From Sipunculus nudus (Eukaryota; Annelida; Sipuncula; Golfingiida; Sipunculidae), in contig CM049318.1 in the NCBI GenBank assembly GCA_026874595.1, forward strand, positions 39,637,956-39,701,955: DNA of 64,000 nucleotides. The letters run 5' to 3'. Positions 36,109 to 47,593 of this stretch are shown in pieces. The position numbers and the translations under genes are program-made. How positions within the stretch are numbered: position 1 is the stretch's first letter; each line of letters begins with the position of its first letter. The notes beneath the pieces were generated by a model that saw only the letters and a list, made by a program, of their open reading frames with translations, made no database searches and was not told the DNA's origin.

Positions 36109-36850
36109 TTAAGGAGCGCACAGGGCTGAGGTCTTGACCGCAGCAACCTGTAGCTGCTCGATGAGCGTATAACTATTTTGGCTTGACAAATATTTAAACG
36201 GCTGATAATACAAATTACACAGAATGTTCTGTCTACATAATACATAGTTCTTTCCGCTCACCACTACCTTGAGAGGTTCGTGAGCTGAACGCAAGTATGA
36301 TTTGCATAGATTAAAACTGCAGGAGCCCAGCAAGAAAGCCAGGGGTAGACCATAAACTACCTTGTAAACAATCAGAAGAATCCAGTAAGTGAATGCACTG
36401 GTATTGTAACTACGTTTGGTCAATAATGATAATAATAATTTATTTAGTTACCTCTAATATTAAAGGAGAATAATCATGTGAAAACAATACAAATATCACA
36501 AGTTCAAGATATCTTTCCTTTTAACGAGGAAATATATTTCCGGATTACAAAAAAACATTGATATATATAGAACATCCGTGCGTTTTGTGTTTTCCATACG
36601 TTTTGTTAACTGATTAGGGCATTTATTATGTTTACTGAGCAAGAGATTGTAAAAAGTTTATGCCCCTGATCTATATTCAAAAATATGATTCAATAACATT
36701 ATGGTTTGCATATCGACACAACGAGACTCACTGGATGTAGACTTAATGCCTGGATTAGCGGCTTAGTGAGGTAACAGGGACCTGTTCCTACAACACGTTT
36801 TAATAGCCTGGCCTGTATACGGTCAGTTTTATACCTTGCACTAATAGGTA
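36109..36850 (-). mobile_element. LINE 3'-end remnant (reverse-transcriptase C-terminal tail)
   Basis: On the minus strand, 36423-36109 reads YWILLIVYKVVYGLPLAFL, then LRSAHEPLKVVVSG. This resembles the C-terminal tail of CR1/L2/Jockey-type LINE proteins (ILLLVYKALHG, LRS). About 300 bp upstream, near 36850-36720, DRIQARLLKRVVGT and LIQALSLHPVSL resemble the preceding segment (LQNRAARL, LHWLPV). The frame is broken between them. Confidence 0.5.
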
Positions 36851-37685
36851 AATAAATAACAGCCCTACACTTAAGTAACCTACAACATGTCGTCTATACA
36901 TGCATTGCGGTTTGAGGTTTTAATGCTATACCAAATGTAGTCTATGAAATGCTTTCCGACATGCACTTATTCTTGATTCACAATGGTGATTTGTACTGTT
37001 ATTACTAATTCAAGATATATGTAATTTTATTCGCCGTCTTCAGCATTCTGTCCTGGTTCCTCACAGAACGTATGCTGCTCCTTAATCGTACAAAACTGTT
37101 TACCTGGGTTACATCGTGGTTCGTATAATGCAGAAAAATACACTGTAGAATTAATCAGACCAGTCACTGTTGTACTCAATCAAAATTATATCATCAGTAT
37201 CTCATTAAGAGATATTAAATTTGTGACCATCTATAATCACCGAAGTGGATGAATTATCTCTAATCATATTCTTAAAAAAGTCTGGATAAGTATCATGAAG
37301 ATAAATATATACCAATTTATTATTTCAGTGTTTTTTATTTCACTGTGTAATAAAAATGTATGTTACTCAGCCTTCATGGACACAGCACATACTTAATAAA
37401 TATCCCCTGTTTAAACTTTCCCAAAAGTTCTCTACTATACACTACTAAAACATTAAATTTGCCCTCTTATACTTGATCTTTTAAGTGGTTGCATAGATTA
37501 CGTGGTTGATTTGTGCAGCGTTTAGGTTGCAGAATATGACCCGTGTTTTTCATGAATCCTGGTTCGAGCTGAATAAATACTCTAATTGGATGAATCTACA
37601 GCATTTGTGTTCAAATATTAATTACTGAATAATCACTATGATCATTAAGGAGTGCAATTAAAGTTTGTAACATGTTCTTTTGACG
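36851..37685. other. Unassigned AT-rich stretch
   Basis: No gene, long frame, tandem repeat or TIR pair was seen. Confidence 0.5.
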
Positions 37686-38319
37686 TATATAAACACCCGT
37701 TTCACTCAGTGTAACACCAAACACTAGGTGGTCCAGTATCTGGAAGAACTTTTGTTAGGTTCATATTGGTAAGTTACATTTGGATCCTAGTGTATAGTTA
37801 CACCAGTTATGCATGGAAAATCATGTAAACGAACAGTCCCATTTACTGGTTGGGCACTCGGCATTTGGTCATTTCACCTATAATTTTTACTGTGTTACTA
37901 TATGTCAAGAAATAAACTGTGGGAAAAGGTTGTACAGCATTTATTACAGCATTTACAGCATTAAGGATAGGTGTTTGGTCTGTAGGTGACACTTTCTATT
38001 GAATGAGTATGAATACAATCATATGATAAGAATAGTATGTTTTTTATTGTGCATTTGGATTACTGGTTTTATATGCGCAGGGCTGACTAGGAATAATCCA
38101 GATGTCCGATCACATCGTTCAGCAATTGAAGCCAATCCAGGAGGTCTTATCGAGATTTTACCTTTTACCATTGAAGAACCGGAGGGTTTCTTTCAGTTTG
38201 GATACATCGTTCTCCGCCAGTATGTTCTTATATTCACCAAATATGCCACATTTGGAGTTACATATTCATGCTTTAGAAAAAAACATGTCTGTTGCTTCGA
38301 TGTGTGTAGCTATCTGTAA
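37686..38319 (+). other. Weak candidate small gene: TATA-like site plus signal-peptide-like frame
   Basis: TATATAAA at 37686 precedes a frame at 37999-38319. An internal ATG at 38023 begins MIRIVCFLLCIWITGFICAG, which looks like a signal peptide. The rest matches nothing I know, and an overlapping frame (38102-38425) is equally long. This may be chance. Confidence 0.18.
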
Positions 38320-38837
38320 TATGATATCCCATCAAGACCGAATGAACTTACTCCTAAATATAAACGAAATAAAATATATAATCAAAAGAACTCAAATGAA
38401 TGCTGAATTCAACACGTCACCTTGAACCTGTCTTGCAATCAAAGTGTTATCATGCCCATGATAATCACTTATATGCGATTTTAACTGAAGTAAATGAAGT
38501 AACATTCAATAATATTGCAAGAATTATATATAAAGTGGAATAAAAACGAAATTTATTGAGATAAACATCTAATGCAATACCACTGGTATCAGTGATATAC
38601 AAGAACACATGATATCCAGAAATCATGGCGTAGGCATATTGAACACTGAATAATAGAATATATGTAAGCTTTATCTCTATCAAATTTTTATCTACAGCTA
38701 GAATAAACTGGTTTCGAGGTAGAGAAACATTTCCTAGGTAGAGATACATATTTCCTTTCGAACACTAATGGTATGCAAGACAAACGAAGGCAATGTGTGG
38801 GTATAAATATATATAAATATAAATAAATATATATATA

Positions 38838-39740
38838 CAGACAAAGCCGCTTAATTGCAAGAGGCTTTTGTCAAGCGAATTTATTGCAATTAACCGAAGT
38901 TGCATTTAGGCGAAGTTCACCGTCTACCATGGGAAAGCCGAATGATCGATTGGACCGCCAAATATCTAATTAATTTAGCATTTGTTTTCTAACACTATTC
39001 GTATTGTGATAACGAAAAAAACACCAGTATTAGATAACTTTTATTAAAAATAAAAATATATGTAAGAGAACACATTTAAAGCCAAGCCATAGAGAGTTAT
39101 TTAAGATCACATATATTAACAAAGGCAATATACTAGATATACAAAAAAATATATAAAATATGCAAAATGTCCGATGTAATTAACATCATGTTAACACCTA
39201 AAGAACACTGTGATTTGCTTCTGTTTTGCTCGCCACTCATGATTGAATAGTGACATGATTCGAAATTTGCTGGGCTTTTATAGAAGAGAGGTTTAGACAG
39301 GACATCATGAACATAAGGGGTTAACAATGTTAGTTTATATAAGAGCCTTTGACAATTCTATTATAAGTATCATCAAAGGAACAAACCATGGGACAGCTAG
39401 CACACAAAATTTTGTTTGAAAATCTAGCACACAAAGTTTGTTTGACAAAAAAAAACTCAAGCTAATTAAGAGTTGCTCTCGTGATCAAGATGTTTAATAT
39501 GCGTGACGTATTTTTAACCTACCATTGTTAACCCACTTCAAAGAGATACATTTAACGTGAGTTTTCTACCTTTCTGCCAATATTTTCCCTTGCGTTAATC
39601 GGAAGTTTGCGATTATGAGGCTTCCGACTATGCTGCGCGTTTTTAATGATAACATATAAGAAATGGCTTTGGTTTTCAGAATTCCTTGCAAATAAGCAGC
39701 ATTTTCTGTTAACCGACTTGCAAATAAGTGGCGTCGTCTG
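38838..39740. mobile_element. Second pogo/Tigger-like element (different subfamily)
   Basis: The ends CAGACAAAGCCGCTTAATTG and (reverse) CAGACGACGCCACTTATTTG are flanked by TA. The TIR similarity runs for about 30 bp through TGCAAG. Length is 903 bp, with no transposase-length frame. Confidence 0.78.
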
Positions 39741-39742
39741 TA

Positions 39743-40343
39743 TATATTCTTTGGATTTTCTTTGAAACTACTCCCAACGAAATCAAAGTCAGTTCATCAC
39801 GGACCCAATGACTGGCTGGGGCCTATAGGGACAGTGGTCCACCAATGACCCAGTATGTCTATAGATATACACGGGCTGGATGTAATGTTTCTGAATAATT
39901 CCACTGTCTTTTACAAGCGCTTCCTTTATATAAGCGGAATAGCATCGGGGTGATTAAATTGAACTAATATGAACCCATAGATGTAACTGCATTAGATTTG
40001 CAAATACATGAAATAGTTCCAGTTTCACCTAAATATATGGACAGAGTATCTTAGAAAAACAAAGTCATCATACCCTTAGAAAACACTCTTTGGGCTATTT
40101 TGGTTTGGAATAGATAAACAAACGAGCTTTTCTTCACACATGAACAACTATTTTTACTGTGTTGACTAAATATTTGTGACAATGATACGTTAATATAAAT
40201 GACAATATAACCATTATTTCCACAGTATGTCATTTAATAGCTGACCGTTAATCGTTTCGTCTAGTAGATTTTTTTACTCACACACCAAATCCTAGTATGG
40301 CAGTGTTAATGGTTATTAACAAAACAACATATTCAAGGCCTAT
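39743..40343. other. Unassigned stretch between two TIR elements
   Basis: Nothing supportable was seen. Confidence 0.5.
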
Positions 40344-40968
40344 CTAGAATACGGGATATCACTAATGCCGATACTCTCTTACGCAGAGGTAAAATATGCC
40401 TGCCTGCCTGAAAGAAAATTGCAGGCAAACAACTAGCGCCCCTGGCGGACAGCCTGTTCAGCCCGTTCATTTAATAGACAATACAGCTGCGTGTGCATTA
40501 AGCATAGCGCTCTTCATTACAAATTATCCTGAAATTAACAATGGTTTTGTCTTCCTTGTCTATTGTTAAACTTAAATTAAAATGGTAGCATGAACGTGAA
40601 AAAGCTTAGAAATAACAAAAGCGTTAGAACTTAATCTTGTATCAACGGATTCGCATAAAAAATCAGGGCATAGCTACACATGGTCTTTCATCTTTGCATA
40701 TATGTTAGGTTTTGCAAGTTTCAAGTAATCTTCCTTGCAGCATAACAACAATATATGGCAGCTTCATATTTGATCAATGATCATATTAAAAAACAGAGTC
40801 AACAACGTATATGAGCTGATATAGTGGGGATGGTCAGATAAGGCAGTGCTAAATACCATCTGGCTGAATCACCCTTGCCTGCATAAATGGGCTTCCGGCA
40901 CTGCCGGCCAGTGATTTTTCTCCTCCATTTACACGAGAGACTGCATTGGCGATATCCCGTATTCTGGG
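40344..40968. mobile_element. 625-bp TIR element (MITE-like)
   Basis: The ends CTAGAATACGGGATATCAC and (reverse) CCCAGAATACGGGATATCGC continue as an imperfect inverted repeat for about 35 bp (AATGC, CTCTC). Shared GCCTGC words lie further in. There is no coding frame of note and the class is unknown. Confidence 0.65.
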
Positions 40969-41454
40969 TTGTGAGATAACCAGTGTCTCTGTTTATTACA
41001 TTATTAATGCGATTAATACAATTGAACCATGTTATCCATTAAGATATTCTAAGCTATAACAATCTGATCTTCCCCAGCACGCTCACAGTAGCTGTTTTTT
41101 TAACATAACAATACATTTTTCGGAACTTCTGCTGAGTGCTTAGGGGTTTTATTTTAAAAAGTGTATATAACCAAGTTTAGCGTTAGACTTATCGCATTCA
41201 ATAAGTATTTGGAGAAGAAAGCTAAGATCTGATTAAAAGTTTGTAAACCGCTGGAGCGAGTAACAGTTACAAGGAATAGTACACTCCATTGGTACCTTGC
41301 CTAAATTCTCCAGAAAAGATGGGTTGCAGAATAACTAAATCAAATGGTCAACAGATAAATGCCTATGTAAATAAATTCAATATATACTAGATTATCATTC
41401 CGGGTGCCTTTGTGAGAATCGCACCAGCATATTTCTTTTTTTTTTTTTTCTTTT

Positions 41455-41835
41455 TTGTGTTGGAGTTAACAGCCTCCATTGTTAATGTTAGCTTAACTAA
41501 GAATGTACGCTTGTAGAATTCCTTTCCGGTTTCAGACTACATGACAGGGCAGTAGCACACGCTTCCTCTCATTTTATATTCTGATATTAACTAGGCATGA
41601 TGGCTACTGCACATGCGAGCCCTGGGAGTCCTTAGTCATACCACCGAGGAACCCCTGAAAGGCGTACTCGTTTGTGAGTGAAACACGGCCATGGGGCATG
41701 ACCATCCCGTTCAGCTGCAGCTCGCTCACTCTGGGTTGGGGCCGACCGTGCAAAATCTCATCGCTGGGATCCGAACTTACGTCAACCTGGCTTTGAGTCC
41801 TGAACTCTACCCCTAGGCCACAGAAGCCGGTGCAT
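41455..41835 (-). mobile_element. tRNA-derived SINE upstream of locus B
   Basis: On the minus strand the head reads TGGCCTAGGGGTAGAG (A box) and GTTCGGATCCC (B box). The body shares CCCATGGCCGTG and CTACTGCCCTGT with the arm copies. Its tail borders a T-rich run at about 41436-41455. Confidence 0.68.
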
Positions 41836-42159
41836 TAGCATATTTCACAGGTTAGTTCGCTAATAATTATTTTCTAACCCTGGTTATTTTAGTAATATTT
41901 TGCCAGTTGCATTACCATTAATTATAATAATAGCATTAATTATGGAACATATTCTCAGAGTAAAAGTTGGATATTTTTTATGGAGGATAATTAGTTGGTC
42001 TTCCTCATTTCATACTCCGGTGAATGTTACCCATTTGCACATGACAGTCCAGGTTCACTGGTCACCTATTCATATAGGTTTCCATAATTTTAAAGGGGAC
42101 CCGTTGTATGCCCCGATGAATATGACCTTCGTGTACATCAAAACGGTACATTGCAGCTT

Positions 42160-42175
42160 AGGTTCACTGGTCACC
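42160..42175 (+). promoter_or_regulatory. Conserved DR1-like motif upstream of locus B
   Basis: It is identical to the gene A 16-mer and lies 89 bp before the ATG, although the intervening sequence has diverged. A second copy of the 16-mer lies at 42051-42066. Confidence 0.45.
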
Positions 42176-43299
42176 TTTTTCATGGATCTGTATGATATAA
42201 TGACGCGGTTCTGCAGCTGAACTCGCACACGAACCCTCTGTACTGATCACAACCCATTAACAAAATGCCGAAGAATACGGGAGCGCTGTTTTTCTGTCTT
42301 TCCCTTTTGGTCTTGAAACTCACAGCAGTAACTGGGCATTTTCCAGTAGGATCAAGGTAAGTAAAGCACAATATATTTGCATAATCTTGTAGCTGCTGAT
42401 GCCTCATGGTCGTTGATTTAGTATGTGCTGAGTTTGTATGGGTTTATTCGATTTTTTAACCGGGACGGCATGCAGGTAAGATTAGGGTTAAATGCTCCCT
42501 TCCACATGGATTTGACTCGTTTTTAAACTGCTTTTTTGAGACTGGCAAATAGCTACCATGTAAACATAGGTTCAGCAATCTTATATTTTGCATTGGCCCT
42601 TTAACAGGAGTTACGTGCGTATTTTCCCATAACCCTTCAAAGTTTGAGCAAAATCTAAAAACAGTTCTTGAAAATGTGACCAACAAGGGTTAATATTACC
42701 CAACCACGGAACATGTCATGCTTGTCAGGTCAGCGTTGTATATCGCGAATTCCCTTGTCCCAAGTGCCCTTTTTGGTCAAATTGTTTCACGGAGCCCAAA
42801 CCTGAACCACAAATAATTCTGAACGAGTCAGAATCTAGCTTGCAATCACAGAGTGAACACGGGAAGCCCATAAATAAGCGGTTATAGGAAAAGGCTCAGA
42901 CAGGGACCTGTAATGATAATCATTATAATCATAGTACATATTGAATTTATAGACGCAGGCATTTATCTATTAACCATTTGAAAATTAGGTCAAGGTTAAA
43001 ATAAATAGCAATGGAAATTTGTAACCTGTGATCATTACCTGACCATTACCCAGCCGTAACGGAGATCTAGCTCAATAGTCTATTTAAATATTAATTCTGT
43101 CGAATCATGCATTACCTTGAGAATTAAAACTATATTACCTTTTGGAATACTATTGTTTAAGTAAATATAGATCATTGCGTCATGTTTTATCGTCTTGGTA
43201 AAAATAAACCTAGTAAACTATTCCTCTGTGGAATATATGATGACAATAGACATTTCCGTGGATATTTCATTTTATTACCTCAGCTGACTGAAAGTCATC

Positions 43300-44140
43300 T
43301 GAGCTATAGCGATCACTCTTTGTCCTTCATCCGTCCGTCCGTCAACCGAGTACAAATCGTAACCGCTGAACCTAGAATCTTTTAAGCTGACATGCAAGGA
43401 GGTCCATAAAAATCTCCTTCGAAAACTTAAATTAGGTCTCTGTTACCCATATTCTTGGAGCTATAGGGGTCTGAAGTACTTATCTAGAATATATCTAGAA
43501 TAATGGAAAATTTGATACAAAAGCTCAAGTATCTGAACAACTAAGGCATTGATCACCATGATTTTCTGCACTGATATTGATCATGGAGTGTTTCATCAGT
43601 TTCTGCAGACTGTTGGCGACACCTGTATTTTTTGTAATGTTTATATTTTTTTCTCTATTTTCGAGGCCTTTAAAGATGCGAACATCTGTTATCTGTTAAC
43701 AGGGCACAAATCGTAATGACTGGACCTAGGATCTTGTCTCTTGACATGCATGGAGACCCTTTAAAAAGTCGTCTTGGAAACCTAAAATGAGGTCTCTGTT
43801 ACCCAAAACCTCTGGGCTATGGGGCTTCGAAGTACCCCCCCCCCCCCCGAATAATTAAAAATTTGATACAAAAGCTCGAGTATCTAAACAACTAATGCAT
43901 TGATCCCCATGGTTCTTTGCATGGATATTGATCATGAAGTGATTCATGAGTTTCTGCAGAATGGTGGCGCAACCTGTATTTTTTTCGATTTTTTACGATT
44001 TTTTTTTTACCTAATTTTGAGACCTCAAAACATGCGGTCATCTGTTAACAGGGCGCAATTCATAAAGGCTGGACCTAGAATCCTGTATCTTGACATACAG
44101 GGAGGCCCATGAAAAGTCTCCTTGGAAACCTAAAATAAGG
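43300..44140 (+). repeat. Tandem diverged repeat, about 340-bp units, in locus B intron 1
   Basis: Two full units and one partial share GATACAAAAGCTC, TGATATTGATCATG and TAACAGGGC, with a CCTAGGATCTTGT-type segment. A CCGTCCGTCCGTC head lies at about 43330. A C run at 43836-43849 separates units. Confidence 0.65.
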
Positions 44141-45349
44141 AAAGGCTGGTTTGATTGTCATCAAATTTGGTGCGCTGATGGGTCTTGATAAAATTAAGCT
44201 AATATGCATGAACGATGATGCCATCTACATTATCTTAATTAGGTGCCTGTGCAAGGACATATTGTCAACATGTCAGTCGGCTGAACGTCATGACCCATGG
44301 GTCACTTGTTCATTGGGTGGTGTGGATCTTGTTAAGGGTGGGTGCACGCAGGTCCGTAACAATTTAACATGTGGGCACATTTTTTGGTAGTTTTTGGGAG
44401 TAACGTATACACACATTGCTGTATCCCATCGATACCGTGCCCGAGTTGATTTAGCCTCAAAATTAACTGTTTTTGTCATAATGTATTAGAACGGACGAAC
44501 AGGCGATGCCACTTCTTGGGTTACAGAATCATTCAACGAAATACTAATAACGTAAAAAATCATGTGGTGAAAAGAAAAATATAAAATTACTCCTGTTTAA
44601 CTTTTTTTGGCTTCTTGAGAGACATTAAAAAAATGCACTGATCGTAGCCTCAAACCAACTCGATGGTTGCATCTGGTAAAGTCTCGCCCTCGGGAAAACT
44701 GCCTGAACAAGTCTGTGGTTTTTTTTGTTTTTTTTTTGTAAGTTGCTTTTTTATTTTCAATTGTAGAGACGAAGCAGAAGACAAAAGCGTAAGTAATACA
44801 TTTTGGTTTCATTTTCAGGAAATCTTAATTAAATATGTTTTTTACAGTATTTTTTGCGATATCATTATAATTATCGCACAGAGGTTTAAAAGTATTGCAC
44901 AAAAATTTACAGAAATATGGTGCCTTTCCAATCTCTCCGTTGATGGAACTACTTTATTTTGCTCGTTTTTTTTATTAAAATATATGTGTTAAATCTTCAC
45001 AAATGTGGGTAGAAAATGTGCGTTTAATTCATAATCTCATAAAATAAGTGAGCGTATGATTTTTCCATATCCATTATGTCACAGTTCACTGATGATGCTG
45101 ATTCAATACTTTAAATAAGCTTTTTTTCACTGTTTTCAGGAATTGCCGTACGACGATGAAAGCCAGGCACGAGTCACTAATCTAAATAATCTAATCGCCT
45201 CTGTGTCAATGGTTCAAATCTTCTCAAGGTACACATTTTTATATTTTCTTTTCCAACTCTCCAAATGTAAAGCAGGTCAAATTTATAGATTATTAAATTA
45301 ATGTTTATACACAACTCTCTTTTTTATTGATACTTGTCCTCCATTAACA

Positions 45350-45737
45350 CTCCATTAAACATCATCAAAATCACCACCTACCACCACCTTCAAATCATCA
45401 TCAGTACAGTTTTCTCTGATAACATTAGCAACATTTTCATAAAATTGGACCTCCTCTGTGTTCGGAGCATATATATTAGATAATAAGAACGGACAATCTT
45501 GAATGAGACATTTAAATAGTATCCATCTCCCATCTTTCTTAACAATAATATCTTGAAATTTTCACCAACAATTATCATAACCCTTAACTGAACTTGTTCC
45601 ATGGGAAAAAACATGAGCTCTCCCTTGCTTATAGACCAACTGTATAAATTTCCTATTTTACAATGTGACTCTTGAATAAGACCCACTCCCTCTACACACC
45701 CATGTATGTGAAACCAATTAAAATTTTTCTTCCTCAT
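45350..45737 (-). mobile_element. LINE endonuclease-domain remnant
   Basis: The minus-strand frame ending near 45350 reads GRWILFK, then LLSNIYAPNTEEVQF, then LKVVVGGDFDD and a stop. The NIYAPN and GGDF motifs are hallmarks of LINE apurinic endonucleases. The upstream part (LIQESHCKIGN near 45690-45660) is in another frame, so the copy is degenerate. It lies in the intron before CUB1 of locus B. Confidence 0.75.
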
Positions 45738-46101
45738 GCTTCTTACATTTAGAGATATTTTATTTACACATTTGTCCTGTTATACATAGCCATCTGTAAA
45801 CTGATTTAGGAATTTAAATATCATTCCCACTGACCTCCAGTTACATAACTACTTCTTTTGTATGCACCAGTTACAAGGATTACACAGACAACTGTGTGTC
45901 TCAGTATTATTTAAATTAAAATAAATAGTGTAAAAGCTTGATAAACTCTTGATTTGTGACGTTGCGTGGTAGGTTAAGTCAAGAGGTGGCATATGCACCA
46001 TGTTTTTGTTTAGCGCCACCTATTGGACCCCTTGCAAGTTAATTTCAACTCATGTGCACTCAGCATCATGGATAAATGTCTTTATATGACAGATACGACA
46101 G

Positions 46102-46246
46102 ATAACGCCACCTGTCTGGATCATGTTATGAAAATGAAACAGGCACAGGGGGCCATCTTTTCACCTGGCTTTCTGATGGGGCAGAAATACCCAAATAATG
46201 CGGACTGTCAATGGCTGATCACGGCTCCATCTAAAGAGGTACGTAC

Positions 46247-46304
<58 letters not shown>

Positions 46305-46906
46305 ACTAGCACATAATTCCTGTGGATGGGGTCCATTATCAGTCTACTCGAGCAAATCAAAAAGTTCCATTTTGGCAAGTCACAATAATGTGTACTGGTA
46401 TAAATAGGGTTCCACAAGCTATTGTGTTGAAGCAAATGATTAAAGGACTTGTCAGAATGTTATCTATTAATTTCATGTTACATTATTTTAAATTAATCCA
46501 GTCCTTTTAAAAGTGCAGAGAGTGGTAGTGTGATCAGCAAATACATTGCCCAATTATCTATAGTGAATATAATTATTGGACAGAATTAAGAGAATATGTG
46601 TATATTTTATATAGGATTCATGTTCGGTTGCAACGGGACAGAAACCTTTATGCATAAAGTAATCGGATTAATGTGATTTTACATTTCCAGAAGATCATTC
46701 TACTTACAGTCAGGTTCTTCCTAACTGAAAACATAAATGACGTAGTGGATATATATGACGCGAAGAAACCACTTTGGGAGAATCTTATTGCCAGACTGAG
46801 TGGAAACATGGACCCACTTTGGCAGTACCGCAGTTCAAGACGACACATGCTCTTACACTTTAAATCCAGAAAGACATGGGCTTCATTTTAACCTACCAAG
46901 AAGCTG
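46102..46906 (+). pseudogene. Locus B CUB1, frameshifted
   Basis: The first exon, 46102-46238 (137 nt), carries TCLDHV, IFSPGFLMG and YPNNADCQWLITAPSKE. The second, 46691-46906, carries DIYDAKKP and QYRSS. It then loses frame in TCCAGAAAGACATGGG: the MGFILTYQEAG ending continues in another frame, which is consistent with a 1-nt deletion. The exon is 216 nt, where 217 would give the expected phase-1 donor. Confidence 0.75.
46250..46300. repeat. (TC)n microsatellite just after the CUB1 donor of locus B
   Basis: A run of TC begins about 12 bp after the splice donor at 46239. Confidence 0.95.
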
Positions 46907-47593
46907 GTACAAGCAAATTTTACATATCACTAAAAACACTATAGAAAATTAAATGTGTGGTTCTAGAATTCAGCATATTTAAGCGATATGCAAGTACATT
47001 CAGCACGCCCAAAATTATGTTCCTGAAAATCAGTAATTTCACGGTATTATATGCGTGGGTACAAAATAAAGCCAATTTTTTTTTTTTTTTTTTTTTTTTA
47101 CTTTTTTTGTAGCCTAAGCTAAGTACAATATGAGGCCGTCACAGTCTACATATCAATCCGGCACTATGCACTATTTTTTTTCTCAAACAATAATTCAAAT
47201 CACTGTTTTTCCATTACTTATGGTCAACAATGTATCGGAAGAATGGGTACCTCAAAATATGTCTTCATGATTACTTGACAGTACAACTGCTATTGTATTG
47301 AAGCGCCATCTTGTAATCATTTAGTGAAACACATGACGTTTTAGTTAGAAATTTCCTTTGTATGTTCTTATGTAATAGCGTGGACTGCCAATGAGAATAC
47401 ATAAGATTTTACTGCATTAAGATAAAATATGGTTAAAGCATACGTTTAATTGTAAATATCGATTCATTTATCTTCTAAATCGTTTGGATCCTAGATGGCG
47501 CTGAGCGGCAAATGCTGTTGTTACTGTAAATAACAATAATCTTGTACACAGATACCCCCATCTGTCGTAAAAATTACAAGTTTGTTTTTATAG

